From contig NZ_JALCZA010000041.1 of NCBI RefSeq assembly GCF_022690765.1, positions 1 through 41,742 of the forward strand: 41,742 nt of DNA. The letters run 5' to 3'. The notes beneath the pieces are model-generated. The model worked only from the letters and a program-made list of their open reading frames with translations, made no database searches and was not told the DNA's origin. The stretch is from Anaeromyxobacter oryzisoli. GTDB lineage: Bacteria; Myxococcota; Myxococcia; Myxococcales; Anaeromyxobacteraceae. Numbering within the stretch: the stretch's first letter is position 1; each line of letters opens with the position of its first letter. The translations under genes and the position numbers were made by a program. Positions 17,064 through 24,168 of the stretch are shown here, piece by piece.

Positions 17064-17615
17064 CTACCGCTCGCCCCGCTCCTGCCCGAGGACGGGCAGC
17101 GGCGCGCGGTCGATGAGCTTGTGCGGCTGCTCCTGGATCCGCTTCTGCAGGAGCATGATGCCGTCGAGCACCTGCTCCGGACGCGGGGGGCAGCCCGGGA
17201 TGTAGACGTCCACGGGGACGATGCGGTCGATGCCCTGCACCGTCGCGTAGTTGTCGTAGAAGCCGCCGGAGCTCGCGCACACGCCGAACGCGATGACCCA
17301 CTTCGGCTCGGCCATCTGCTCGTAGATGCGCCGGAGGATCGGCGCCTGCTTGCAGTTCACCGTCCCGACGACCATGAGCAGATCGGCCTGCCGCGGCGAG
17401 AAGCGGGGCATCGCGGCGCCGAAGCGGTCGAGGTCGTAGCGCGCCGCGGAGACGGTCATGTACTCCATGCCGCAGCACGCGGTGACGAACGGATACTGGA
17501 ACAGCGAGTACTTCCGCGCCCAGCCGAGGCCCTTGGAGATGAGGCTCCGCAGGCCCGTCTCCGCGTCTTCACGACGCGTGGCGATGGCGGGGACGACGTC
17601 GATCTCGGAAGACAT
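17064..17615 (-). CDS. nuoB: NADH-quinone oxidoreductase subunit B (NuoB, PSST, copy 1)
   Basis: Holds the terminal [4Fe-4S] cluster N2 that donates electrons to quinone. In the 183-residue protein the four expected ligands are present: the adjacent pair C47-C48 (TACCGMEYM), C113 (FGVCASSGG) and C142 (IPGCPPRPE). The N-terminal segment LISKGLGWARKYSLFQYPF is typical of the long NuoB type. The copy is therefore predicted active. It follows nuoA by 18 bp. Confidence 0.95.
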   Translation of the reverse strand: MSSEIDVVPAIATRREDAETGLRSLISKGLGWARKYSLFQYPFVTACCGMEYMTVSAARYDLDRFGAAMPRFSPRQADLLMVVGTVNCKQAPILRRIYEQMAEPKWVIAFGVCASSGGFYDNYATVQGIDRIVPVDVYIPGCPPRPEQVLDGIMLLQKRIQEQPHKLIDRAPLPVLGQERGER

Positions 17616-17633
17616 GCGCTCGGTCGCTCCTCT

Positions 17634-18023
17634 CTAGTCCTGCCAGTCGACGACGCCCTTCTTCAACACATAGACGAGGCCGGCGACGAGGGTCGCGACG
17701 AAGATCCCCATCGACACGAACCCGGGCCAGCCGAGGCCGGCGTAGCCGGTCTTCTCGTCGGGAAGAAGCAGCACCGCCCACGGGTAAAGGAAGATGGCCT
17801 CGATGTCGAAGACGATGAAGAGGATCGCGACGACATAGAACTTCACGCTGAAGCGCTCGTGCGCCGGGCCGACCGGCACCGAGCCGCATTCGAACGGCGT
17901 CTCCTTGACCCGGCTGGGCCGCCGCGGACCAAGGAGGTTGGAGAGCCCCAGCATGGTGAACGCCAGGGCGATCGCGACCAGCAGCACTACACCGATTGGG
18001 AAGTAGATCTGCAGGGGTGTCAT
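17634..18023 (-). CDS. nuoA: NADH-quinone oxidoreductase subunit A (NuoA, copy 1)
   Basis: Small three-helix membrane subunit next to NuoH. In the 129-residue protein helix 1 is IGVVLLVAIALAFTMLGL, then comes the long loop with the conserved KETPFECGSVPVG (the Cys known to change accessibility in the active/deactive transition of mitochondrial complex I), then helices FYVVAILFIVFDIEAIFLYPW and FVSMGIFVATLVAGLVYVL. The acidic residues in FDIEAIF are conserved in the family. It is the first gene of the leftward operon. No Shine-Dalgarno sequence is visible before the ATG. Confidence 0.95.
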   Translation of the reverse strand: MTPLQIYFPIGVVLLVAIALAFTMLGLSNLLGPRRPSRVKETPFECGSVPVGPAHERFSVKFYVVAILFIVFDIEAIFLYPWAVLLLPDEKTGYAGLGWPGFVSMGIFVATLVAGLVYVLKKGVVDWQD

Positions 18024-18045
18024 AAGGTGGGGGATGGTCGGTTGG

Positions 18046-18061
18046 AGGCACTTAAGTGCCT
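18046..18061. promoter_or_regulatory. Perfect 16-bp palindrome, candidate operator for the leftward nuo operon
   Basis: AGGCACTTAAGTGCCT is a perfect inverted repeat, 22 bp upstream of the first nuoA. It lies where the -10 element of the leftward promoter would fall, 14-19 bp downstream of a TTGACA on the minus strand. A related site (CCACTTAAGGGG) occurs on the other side of the region. A dimeric regulator is a natural reading, but no known regulator's consensus fits it. Confidence 0.55.
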
Positions 18062-18075
18062 GCCCGATTTGGGTT

Positions 18076-18081
18076 TGTCAA
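18076..18081 (-). promoter_or_regulatory. Candidate -35 element (TTGACA) of the leftward nuo promoter
   Basis: A perfect TTGACA reads on the minus strand, 53 bp upstream of the leftward nuoA. No good -10 hexamer lies 16-18 bp downstream. The expected position overlaps the CTTAAG palindrome, whose ACTTAA or CTTAAG would be a poor -10, so the promoter may depend on an activator or another sigma factor. Confidence 0.4.
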
Positions 18082-18096
18082 CGGCTTTCCAGCCCC

Positions 18097-18124
18097 TTGA
18101 CTTCGAAGGTCCCATCTGTAAACT
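18097..18124 (+). promoter_or_regulatory. Candidate sigma-70 promoter of the rightward nuo operon
   Basis: TTGACT (18097-18102), a 16-bp spacer and TAAACT (18119-18124) match the -35 (5/6) and -10 (4/6) consensus. Transcription would start near 18131, leaving about 50 nt of leader before the ATG at 18182. This leader contains the second CTTAAG element. The surrounding 158 bp are visibly less GC-rich than the genes. Confidence 0.5.
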
Positions 18125-18161
18125 GCGCGCACTTTTCCCTAGTTTTGCCGACAAGATAGGT

Positions 18162-18173
18162 CCACTTAAGGGG
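18162..18173. promoter_or_regulatory. Second CTTAAG element, next to the ribosome-binding site of the rightward nuoA
   Basis: CCACTTAAGGGG is an imperfect palindrome with one mismatched pair around CTTAAG. It shares CACTTAAG with the palindrome at 18046. Its right half provides the AAGGGG Shine-Dalgarno sequence for the ATG at 18182. It could act as a second operator or at the RNA level. Confidence 0.4.
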
Positions 18174-18181
18174 CCCGAAAA

Positions 18182-18628
18182 ATGGGTTTCGACTTCGCTA
18201 CCGTCCTCGTCTTCACCGTGGTCGCGATTGGGTTCGCGCTCGGTGGGATTGCTGCCTCCCGAGCGCTCGGTCCCAAGTGGCCGAATCCCGAGAAGGCCTC
18301 CATCTATGAGTGCGGCGAGCGGCCCATCGGGGCTGCCTGGTTCAACTTCAACCCGCGCTTCTACCTGGTCGCCCTCGTCTTCCTCGTCTTCGAGGTGGAC
18401 ATCGCGCTGACCTTCCCGGTCGTGTCGGTGTACCGGCGCTGGGCCGAGGCCTCCCCCCGCTTCGCGTGGGTGGCGTTCTTCGAGCTCGTCCTCTTCACCG
18501 TCATCCTGGTGGTCGGGCTGGCGTGGGCGTGGGCGAACGGCGACCTCGAGTGGGTGAAGAGCCTGGCCACGCCGCCTCGCGAGGAGAAGCAGGTCCCCGG
18601 CACCGACGGAGCGCGTCGGGCCGCTTGA
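18182..18628 (+). CDS. nuoA: NADH-quinone oxidoreductase subunit A (NuoA, copy 2)
   Basis: First gene of the rightward operon. The 148-residue NuoA has helix 1 ([19 protein letters not shown]), the loop [20 protein letters not shown] with the conserved Cys, helix 2 ([21 protein letters not shown]) with family acidic residues, helix 3 ([19 protein letters not shown]), and a hydrophilic tail of about 25 residues absent from copy 1. Compared with copy 1 the loop and helix 2 differ at many positions, so this is an old paralogue or a second acquired set and not a recent duplication. AAGGGG lies nine bases upstream of the ATG. Confidence 0.95.
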   Translation: MGFDFATVLVFTVVAIGFALGGIAASRALGPKWPNPEKASIYECGERPIGAAWFNFNPRFYLVALVFLVFEVDIALTFPVVSVYRRWAEASPRFAWVAFFELVLFTVILVVGLAWAWANGDLEWVKSLATPPREEKQVPGTDGARRAA

Positions 18629-18701
18629 TCGCAGGCGCCGCTGGCGCTCGCTCGAAACCGAAGACCCGCTGGACGCAGGCAGCAGAGGAGGACGGTCCCA
18701 C

Positions 18702-19223
18702 ATGGCAGCGCGGACGATGGACCCGGGGGTCGGCGGCGACGTCACCCTCCTTCACACCAGCCAGCTCGACAACCTCATCAACCTCGCGCGCGCGAGCTCG
18801 CTCTACTACCTGACGTTCGGCCTCGCCTGCTGCGGGATCGAGCTCATGCAGACCGGCGGCCCCCGCGCCGACGTGATGCGCTTCGGCGCGATCCCGCGCG
18901 CCTCCCCGCGCCAGGCGGACTTCATGATCGTGGCCGGGACGCTCACCTACAAGATGGCCGAGCGCGCGAAGCTCCTGTACGACCAGATGCCCGAGCCCAA
19001 GTACGTCATCTCCATGGGCTCCTGCTCGAACTGCGGAGGCCTGTTCCAGCTCGGCTACTCCGTGTGCAAGGGCGTCGACAAGGTCATCCCGGTTGACGTG
19101 TACGTCCCAGGCTGCCCGCCGCGGCCCGAGGCGCTGACCGAGGGGCTCCTCCGGCTGCAGGAGATCGTGCGGAGCGAGCCGTGGTCCACCAAGCGGCGGC
19201 CGAAGGCAACGGGGGGCGCCTAG
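18702..19223 (+). CDS. nuoB: NADH-quinone oxidoreductase subunit B (NuoB, copy 2)
   Basis: N2-cluster subunit of the second complex I set. In 173 residues the ligands are C43-C44 ([10 protein letters not shown]), C108 ([10 protein letters not shown]) and C138 (VPGCPPRPE), complete. It differs from copy 1 around the cluster ([17 protein letters not shown] versus ACCGMEYMTVSAARYD) and has an extra Cys (SNCGG), the type common in 11- to 14-subunit enzymes of anaerobes. A 73-bp gap separates it from nuoA. Confidence 0.95.
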   Translation: MAARTMDPGVGGDVTLLHTSQLDNLINLARASSLYYLTFGLACCGIELMQTGGPRADVMRFGAIPRASPRQADFMIVAGTLTYKMAERAKLLYDQMPEPKYVISMGSCSNCGGLFQLGYSVCKGVDKVIPVDVYVPGCPPRPEALTEGLLRLQEIVRSEPWSTKRRPKATGGA

Positions 19224-19328
19224 CCCTCGCCACGCCAGGACATCTCTCCGGACGGCTGATCACGACGGGGCGGGCCGGACGCTCGGAAGGGGCGCGCTGG
19301 CTCGCCCTGGTCCGCAACTGAGGAACGA

Positions 19329-19910
19329 ATGACGACTCAAGAAATCCACGAGCGGCTGAAGGCGCGGTTCGGAGAGGACGTCGGTCCTCTGTCCGAGCCG
19401 AAGGCGGACGCGTTCTGCGTCGTGAAGGCCGACCGGATCGTCGAGGTCTGCCGCTTCCTCGCCACGGAGCCGGGCCTCGAGTTCGATTTCCTCGAGGACC
19501 TCACCGCGGTCGATTGGCCGAAGCGGAGCGTCATCGAGATCGTCTACCACCTGCTCTCGTACCGCCATCACCACACGTTCGTGCTGAAGGTCGAGGCGGA
19601 CCGCGCGGCCCCGGTCGTCCCGACCGCCGAGGGCGTCTGGAAGGGCGCCAACTGGTTCGAGCGCGAGGTCTACGACCTGTTCGGCGTCACGTTCACGGGG
19701 CACCCGGACCTGCGCCGCCTGATGCTGCCGGACGACTGGGTCGGCCACCCGCTCCGCAAGGACTACCAGGAGGCGGGCGGCTGGCACGGCATCTCCAACG
19801 TCCGCGAGAACCCGCTCGTCGAGCTGAAGCGGCTCGACGACGCCCGGCGCGCGGAGGCGGCCGCGAAGGCGGCGCCGCCGACCGGCACCGAGGCCGCCCC
19901 CAAGGCGTAG
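19329..19910 (+). CDS. nuoC: NADH-quinone oxidoreductase subunit C (NuoC, copy 2)
   Basis: A 193-residue peripheral-arm subunit with the signature WFEREVYDLFGVTFTGHPDLRRL and GHPLRKDYQEAGGWHG. The last 25 residues are an Ala/Pro-rich tail (AEAAAKAAPPTGTEAAPKA). TGAGGAA stands a few bases before the ATG. It follows nuoB by 105 bp and precedes nuoD by 9 bp. Confidence 0.94.
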   Translation: MTTQEIHERLKARFGEDVGPLSEPKADAFCVVKADRIVEVCRFLATEPGLEFDFLEDLTAVDWPKRSVIEIVYHLLSYRHHHTFVLKVEADRAAPVVPTAEGVWKGANWFEREVYDLFGVTFTGHPDLRRLMLPDDWVGHPLRKDYQEAGGWHGISNVRENPLVELKRLDDARRAEAAAKAAPPTGTEAAPKA

Positions 19911-19919
19911 GGAGACGAA

Positions 19920-21059
19920 ATGGACAAGCTCATCCTTCGCCGCGTGGACCAGTCCAACGAGGAGATGATCCTCAACTTCGGTCCGCAGCACCCCTCCACC
20001 CACGGCGTCATCAACTTCCTCGTCGAGACGGACGGCGAGGTGCTGAAGCGGGCGATCCCGGACGTCGGCTACCTGCACCGCTCGATCGAGAAGATCGGCG
20101 AGATCGTCGGGTACCCCGGGTTCATGCCGTACACGGATCGCGTGGACTACGTGGCGGCCATGTTCGCCAACGAGGGCTACGCGATGGCGGTCGAGCGGCT
20201 CCTCAAGCTCGAGGTCCCGGCCCGCGCCCAGTGGCTCCGCGTCATCGCCAACGAGTTCTGCCGCATCGCGTCCCACCTCGTCGGGGTGGGCACGATGACG
20301 ATGGACATCGGCGCGTTCACGCCGTTCCTCCACGGCGTCCGCGAGCGGGAGGTCATCAACGACCTCATCGAGGCGCTCTGCGGCGCCCGGATGACCTACA
20401 ACTACCACCGCATCGGCGGCGTCGCGTTCGACCTGCCCGAGGGGTGGCGTGACAAGGCCCTCGCCTTCCTCGACCACTTCGACAAGTTCCTCGGCGAGTT
20501 CGACCGGCTCATCTCGTTCAACGAGATCTTCGTGAAGCGCCTCGCCAACGTGGCCGTCATCCCGGGCCCGATGGCGGTGAACTACGGCCTCGTCGGCCCG
20601 AACCTCCGCGGCTCCGGCGTGGACTGGGACGTCCGGCGCGACATGCCGTACGGCGCGTACCCGAACTTCAAGTTCGACGTGCCGATCGGCAAGGGCTTCT
20701 TCGGCACCACCGGCGACTGCTTCGACCGGTACTACGTCCGCTGCCTGGAGATGGCCCAGTCGTCCCGGATCATCCGCCAGGCGCTCGAGACGCTCCCCGA
20801 GGGCGAGATCTCGGCGAAGGTGCCGCGCAACATCAAGCCGGAGGCCGGCGAGGCGCTCGCGCGCGTCGAGAGCGCCCGCGGCGAGATGGCTTACTACGTG
20901 GTCTCGGACGGCACGAACAAGGCGTACCGCGTGCGCGTCCGGACCGGCTCCTTCTCGGCCATGTGCATCATCGAGGACGTCTCGCGCGGCCTGATGGTCG
21001 CCGACCTGGTCGCCCTCATCTCCTCGCTGGACGTCATCGCCCCGGAGATCGATCGATGA
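19920..21059 (+). CDS. nuoD: NADH-quinone oxidoreductase subunit D (NuoD, copy 2)
   Basis: A 379-residue 49-kDa-type subunit with no N-terminal extension. It contains [18 protein letters not shown] (quinone-site His residues), [56 protein letters not shown] and the usual end [10 protein letters not shown]. The stop codon overlaps the nuoH start (ATGA), indicating translational coupling. Confidence 0.95.
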   Translation: MDKLILRRVDQSNEEMILNFGPQHPSTHGVINFLVETDGEVLKRAIPDVGYLHRSIEKIGEIVGYPGFMPYTDRVDYVAAMFANEGYAMAVERLLKLEVPARAQWLRVIANEFCRIASHLVGVGTMTMDIGAFTPFLHGVREREVINDLIEALCGARMTYNYHRIGGVAFDLPEGWRDKALAFLDHFDKFLGEFDRLISFNEIFVKRLANVAVIPGPMAVNYGLVGPNLRGSGVDWDVRRDMPYGAYPNFKFDVPIGKGFFGTTGDCFDRYYVRCLEMAQSSRIIRQALETLPEGEISAKVPRNIKPEAGEALARVESARGEMAYYVVSDGTNKAYRVRVRTGSFSAMCIIEDVSRGLMVADLVALISSLDVIAPEIDR

Positions 21060-22441
21060 ACTCCAAGACCCAGGATCTCTGCGCGGGCTCCGGCAAGACC
21101 GCCCGCGGCGTCGTCCTCGCGACGCTCGCCGTCGGGTTCGGCCTGCCGCTGGTGCTGCTCGCCGCCGTGCTGCTGCTCTCCCCGCTCTCGAAGCCCGCGA
21201 TGCTCATGGCGGCGCTCGGCGCGGCGGGGGTGAACGTCTCCGGCTGGTCGGTCACCGGCCAGTACGTGGCCTGGATCGTGGCGATCGCGGTCCTCGCCCT
21301 CATCCTGCTCTCCTTCGGAGCGGTGATCTCCGGCATGACCGTGTGGTGGGAGATGCGCGTCAGCTCCCGCATGCAGAGCCGCGTCGGCTACAACCGCGTG
21401 GGCGCGGCCGGCTTCTTCCAGTGGATCGCCGACGCGGTGAAGCTCCTCCTGAAGGAGGACCTCGTCCCGGCGGACGCCGACGCCCTGCTCTTCCGCGCGG
21501 CGCCGTACTTCGTCCTCACCGGCTTCGGCCTCGTCTTCGTCGCGCTGCCCTTCGGCGAGAGCCTCATCGCCGCGGACATGAACGTCGGCATCTTCTACAT
21601 CACGGCGGTCACCGCCCTGATCGTGGTCGGCATCCTGATCGCCGGCTGGTCCTCCAACTCCAAGTGGGCGCTCTTCGGCGGCATGCGATCCGCCGCCCAG
21701 GTGATCTCGTACGAGATCCCCTCCGGCCTCGCCGCGATGGTCCCGGTGATGATGTCCGGCACCCTCTCGATGCAGGGGATCATCCGCTCCCAGGGCGCCT
21801 GGCCGTGGGAGTGGCACGCGTTCACCAACCCCTTCGCCCTGGCCGCCTTCGCGATCTTCTTCGTCGCCCAGCTCGCCGAGGGCAACCGGACGCCGTTCGA
21901 CCTCCCCGAGGCCGAGTCGGAGCTCGTCGCCGGCTATCTCTCGGAGTACTCGTCCTTCCGGTTCGCGCTCTTCTTCCTCGTCGAGTTCGGGAACCTCTGG
22001 GTGATGTCGGCGATCGCCGTCACGCTCTTCTTCGGCGGCTGGCAGGTGCCCTTCGTCGGCCCCGAGGCGTTCGCCGCTGCGCGTGGGGTCGGTGACCTCC
22101 CCGGCGCCGCCTGGTGGGGGCTCCAGATCCTCTCGATGCTCGTCTTCGTCGCGAAGACGCTGGTCGTCCTCAACGTGGTGGTGTGGGTCCGCTGGACGCT
22201 GCCCCGCATCCGCGTCGACCAGATGATGACCCTCTGCTGGAAGTACCTCGTCCCCATCGCCTTCGTCGTGTTCGTCGCCACCCTGCTCTGGCAGATGCTG
22301 ATCGCGCGGCTGCCGGTGTCCGCGACGGTCTCCGGCGCGGTGATGTTCGCCGCCGCGGTGGTGACGGCCCTCCTGTTCTTCCGGCAGACCCGGCAGAACA
22401 TCTCCGCCGTCGGCGACCGCGTCGACTTCACCAACTGGTAA
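21056..22441 (+). CDS. nuoH: NADH-quinone oxidoreductase subunit H (NuoH, copy 2)
   Basis: A 461-residue membrane subunit, larger than E. coli NuoH. The ATG overlaps the nuoD stop by four bases. Conserved parts: [58 protein letters not shown] and [19 protein letters not shown]. As in copy 1, extra helices stand at the N-terminus and one near the C-terminus ([18 protein letters not shown]). Here it is followed by all the other membrane-arm genes. Confidence 0.95.
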   Translation: MNSKTQDLCAGSGKTARGVVLATLAVGFGLPLVLLAAVLLLSPLSKPAMLMAALGAAGVNVSGWSVTGQYVAWIVAIAVLALILLSFGAVISGMTVWWEMRVSSRMQSRVGYNRVGAAGFFQWIADAVKLLLKEDLVPADADALLFRAAPYFVLTGFGLVFVALPFGESLIAADMNVGIFYITAVTALIVVGILIAGWSSNSKWALFGGMRSAAQVISYEIPSGLAAMVPVMMSGTLSMQGIIRSQGAWPWEWHAFTNPFALAAFAIFFVAQLAEGNRTPFDLPEAESELVAGYLSEYSSFRFALFFLVEFGNLWVMSAIAVTLFFGGWQVPFVGPEAFAAARGVGDLPGAAWWGLQILSMLVFVAKTLVVLNVVVWVRWTLPRIRVDQMMTLCWKYLVPIAFVVFVATLLWQMLIARLPVSATVSGAVMFAAAVVTALLFFRQTRQNISAVGDRVDFTNW

Positions 22442-22455
22442 CGGGAGTCGGAACG

Positions 22456-23175
22456 ATGCCTCAGTCCGTCCGCGAGTACACCGGCGCCATCCGGGACACG
22501 GTGAAGTCCTTCTGGCACGGGTTGTCGATCACGCTCTCGTACCTCGCCCGCCGCCCGACCACGGTCCAGTACCCGGACCGCACGCCGCTCCCGGTGCGCG
22601 ACATGCTGCCGCCGCGCTACCGCGGCTTCCTCGAGGTGGACAACACGATCTGCACGGGCTGCCAGGCCTGTGAGCGTGCCTGCCCGATCGGCTGCATCCA
22701 GATCACGCTGGAGAAGGACCCGACCAACCCCAAGCAGCGTCTCGTCGCGCAGTTCGACATCGACGAGTCGCGGTGCATGTTCTGCGGTCTCTGCGTCGAG
22801 CCCTGCCCGACCGGCGCCATCCAGCACACGCGCGAGTTCGAGGGGACCCACCGCTACATCCGGAACCTGGTGTTCCGCTGGGCCGACCCGATGAACCCGT
22901 TCCCCGTGTACAAGGTGGACAAGACCGCCGAGTACTTCCCGCGCGCGCCGCTGGGCTCCCTCGTCCGGCAGCGGCTCGAGACCCTCGCGTGGGATCGGCC
23001 CGCGCCGGAGTTCCTGCCGCCCGAGCCGCCCAAGCCCGCCGCCGCGAAGCCGGCCCCGGCGCTGAAGGCCGCTCCCGCTCCCACCGCCGCTGCGCCCGCC
23101 GCGAAGCCCGCGGCCGCCGCTCCGGCCGCTGCCGAGGCGCCGAAGGCCCCCGCAGCCAACCCCGAGTCCAAGTGA
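22456..23175 (+). CDS. nuoI: NADH-quinone oxidoreductase subunit I (NuoI, copy 2)
   Basis: A 239-residue two-cluster ferredoxin-like subunit. The motifs C66-x2-C69-x2-C72-x3-C76-P and C107-x2-C110-x2-C113-x3-C117-P are complete. After residue 180 there is an Ala/Pro/Lys-rich tail of about 55 residues (PKPAAAKPAPALKAAPAP and on), probably disordered and unlike the charged tail of copy 1. It starts 14 bp after nuoH. Confidence 0.95.
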   Translation: MPQSVREYTGAIRDTVKSFWHGLSITLSYLARRPTTVQYPDRTPLPVRDMLPPRYRGFLEVDNTICTGCQACERACPIGCIQITLEKDPTNPKQRLVAQFDIDESRCMFCGLCVEPCPTGAIQHTREFEGTHRYIRNLVFRWADPMNPFPVYKVDKTAEYFPRAPLGSLVRQRLETLAWDRPAPEFLPPEPPKPAAAKPAPALKAAPAPTAAAPAAKPAAAAPAAAEAPKAPAANPESK

Positions 23176-23183
23176 GGCCGTCG

Positions 23184-23825
23184 ATGGAATCCAAAGGAGG
23201 AAAGCTCGTCGCCTGGGCCCTCGCGGCGGTCGCCGTCGTCGCGTTCGTGGTCTACATGGCGACGCAGGTCGTCGGTCCCGCGGCCCGCGGCATGCCGCGC
23301 CCGGTGGCCGGCGCGCTCACGCTCCCGGACGTGCTCTTCTACGTCATCGCCGGGTTCACCGTCGTCGGCGCGGCCGGGGTCACGCTCTCGCGGAACATCC
23401 TCTACAGCGCCTTCGGGCTGCTGACGGCGCTCCTCGGCGCCGGCGCGCTGTACGTGATGCTCTCCGCCGACTTCGTGGCCGTGGCGCAGCTCCTCGTCTA
23501 CATCGGCGGCGTCCTGGTGCTCATCCTGTTCGCGGTGATGCTCACCAGCCGCATCTCCGACATCAAGGTCTCGAACACCAGCTTCGGCCTGTTCGGCGGC
23601 GTCCTGCTCTTCGTGGCGGCCGCGCCGGTGCTCCTCTCCGTCGCGCTCCTCACCCCGTGGCGCGTGGTCCCGCCGGCGGCGCTCGCCCCGACCGCCGAGG
23701 TCATCGGCGACGCCCTCCTGTCCCGCTGGCTCCTGCCGTTCGAGGTCGCGTCGCTCGTCCTGCTGTCGACCCTGATCGGCGCCGTCCTCATCGCCCGCAA
23801 GGAGATCAAGGCCGAGGAGGCCTAG
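23184..23825 (+). CDS. nuoJ: NADH-quinone oxidoreductase subunit J (NuoJ)
   Basis: A 213-residue membrane subunit with about five helices and an extra N-terminal helix before the core. Family landmarks are LSRNILYSAFGLLTALLGAGALYVML, AVAQLLVYIGGVLVLILFAVML and VLLSTLIGAVLIARKEIK. The ATG at 23184 lies eight bases after the nuoI stop. It is the only nuoJ in the window, so the leftward operon must share it or do without. Confidence 0.93.
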   Translation: MESKGGKLVAWALAAVAVVAFVVYMATQVVGPAARGMPRPVAGALTLPDVLFYVIAGFTVVGAAGVTLSRNILYSAFGLLTALLGAGALYVMLSADFVAVAQLLVYIGGVLVLILFAVMLTSRISDIKVSNTSFGLFGGVLLFVAAAPVLLSVALLTPWRVVPPAALAPTAEVIGDALLSRWLLPFEVASLVLLSTLIGAVLIARKEIKAEEA

Positions 23826-23834
23826 GAACCGACC

Positions 23835-24164
23835 ATGCAGATCTCCCTCTCGCACTTCCTCGCCGTCGGCGCGCTCCTCTTCGCCTTCGGCATCGTCACC
23901 GTCGCCACGCGGCGGAACGCCGTCGGCGTCCTCATGGGCGTCGAGCTCATCCTCAACGGCGCGAACGTGAACTTCGTCGCCTTCAACCGCTACGTCGGGA
24001 GCGCGGGGACGCAGACCTTCGACGCGATCGGCGGCCAGGTCTTCTCCCTCTTCGTCATCGTCCTGGCGGCGGCGGAGGCGGCGGTCGGGCTCGCGATCGT
24101 CCTCGCCATCTTCCAGACCTTCAAGTCCATCGACGTCCGCTCCGCGGACTTGATGCGGGAGTAA
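23835..24164 (+). CDS. nuoK: NADH-quinone oxidoreductase subunit K (NuoK)
   Basis: A 109-residue three-helix subunit. LLFAFGIVTVATRRNAVGVLMGVELILNGANVNFVAF includes the conserved helix-2 Glu of the proton path (GVELIL), and VIVLAAAEAAVGLAIVLAIF the helix-3 Glu. Nine bases follow nuoJ and four precede nuoL. Confidence 0.95.
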   Translation: MQISLSHFLAVGALLFAFGIVTVATRRNAVGVLMGVELILNGANVNFVAFNRYVGSAGTQTFDAIGGQVFSLFVIVLAAAEAAVGLAIVLAIFQTFKSIDVRSADLMRE

Positions 24165-24168
24165 GTCG

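Noticed and set aside
18024..18181. Rex or FNR/IscR binding site between the nuo operons
   Set aside because: No TTGTGA-N6-TCACAA, TTGAT-N4-ATCAA or IscR-like pattern is present; the palindromes have a CTTAAG core instead.
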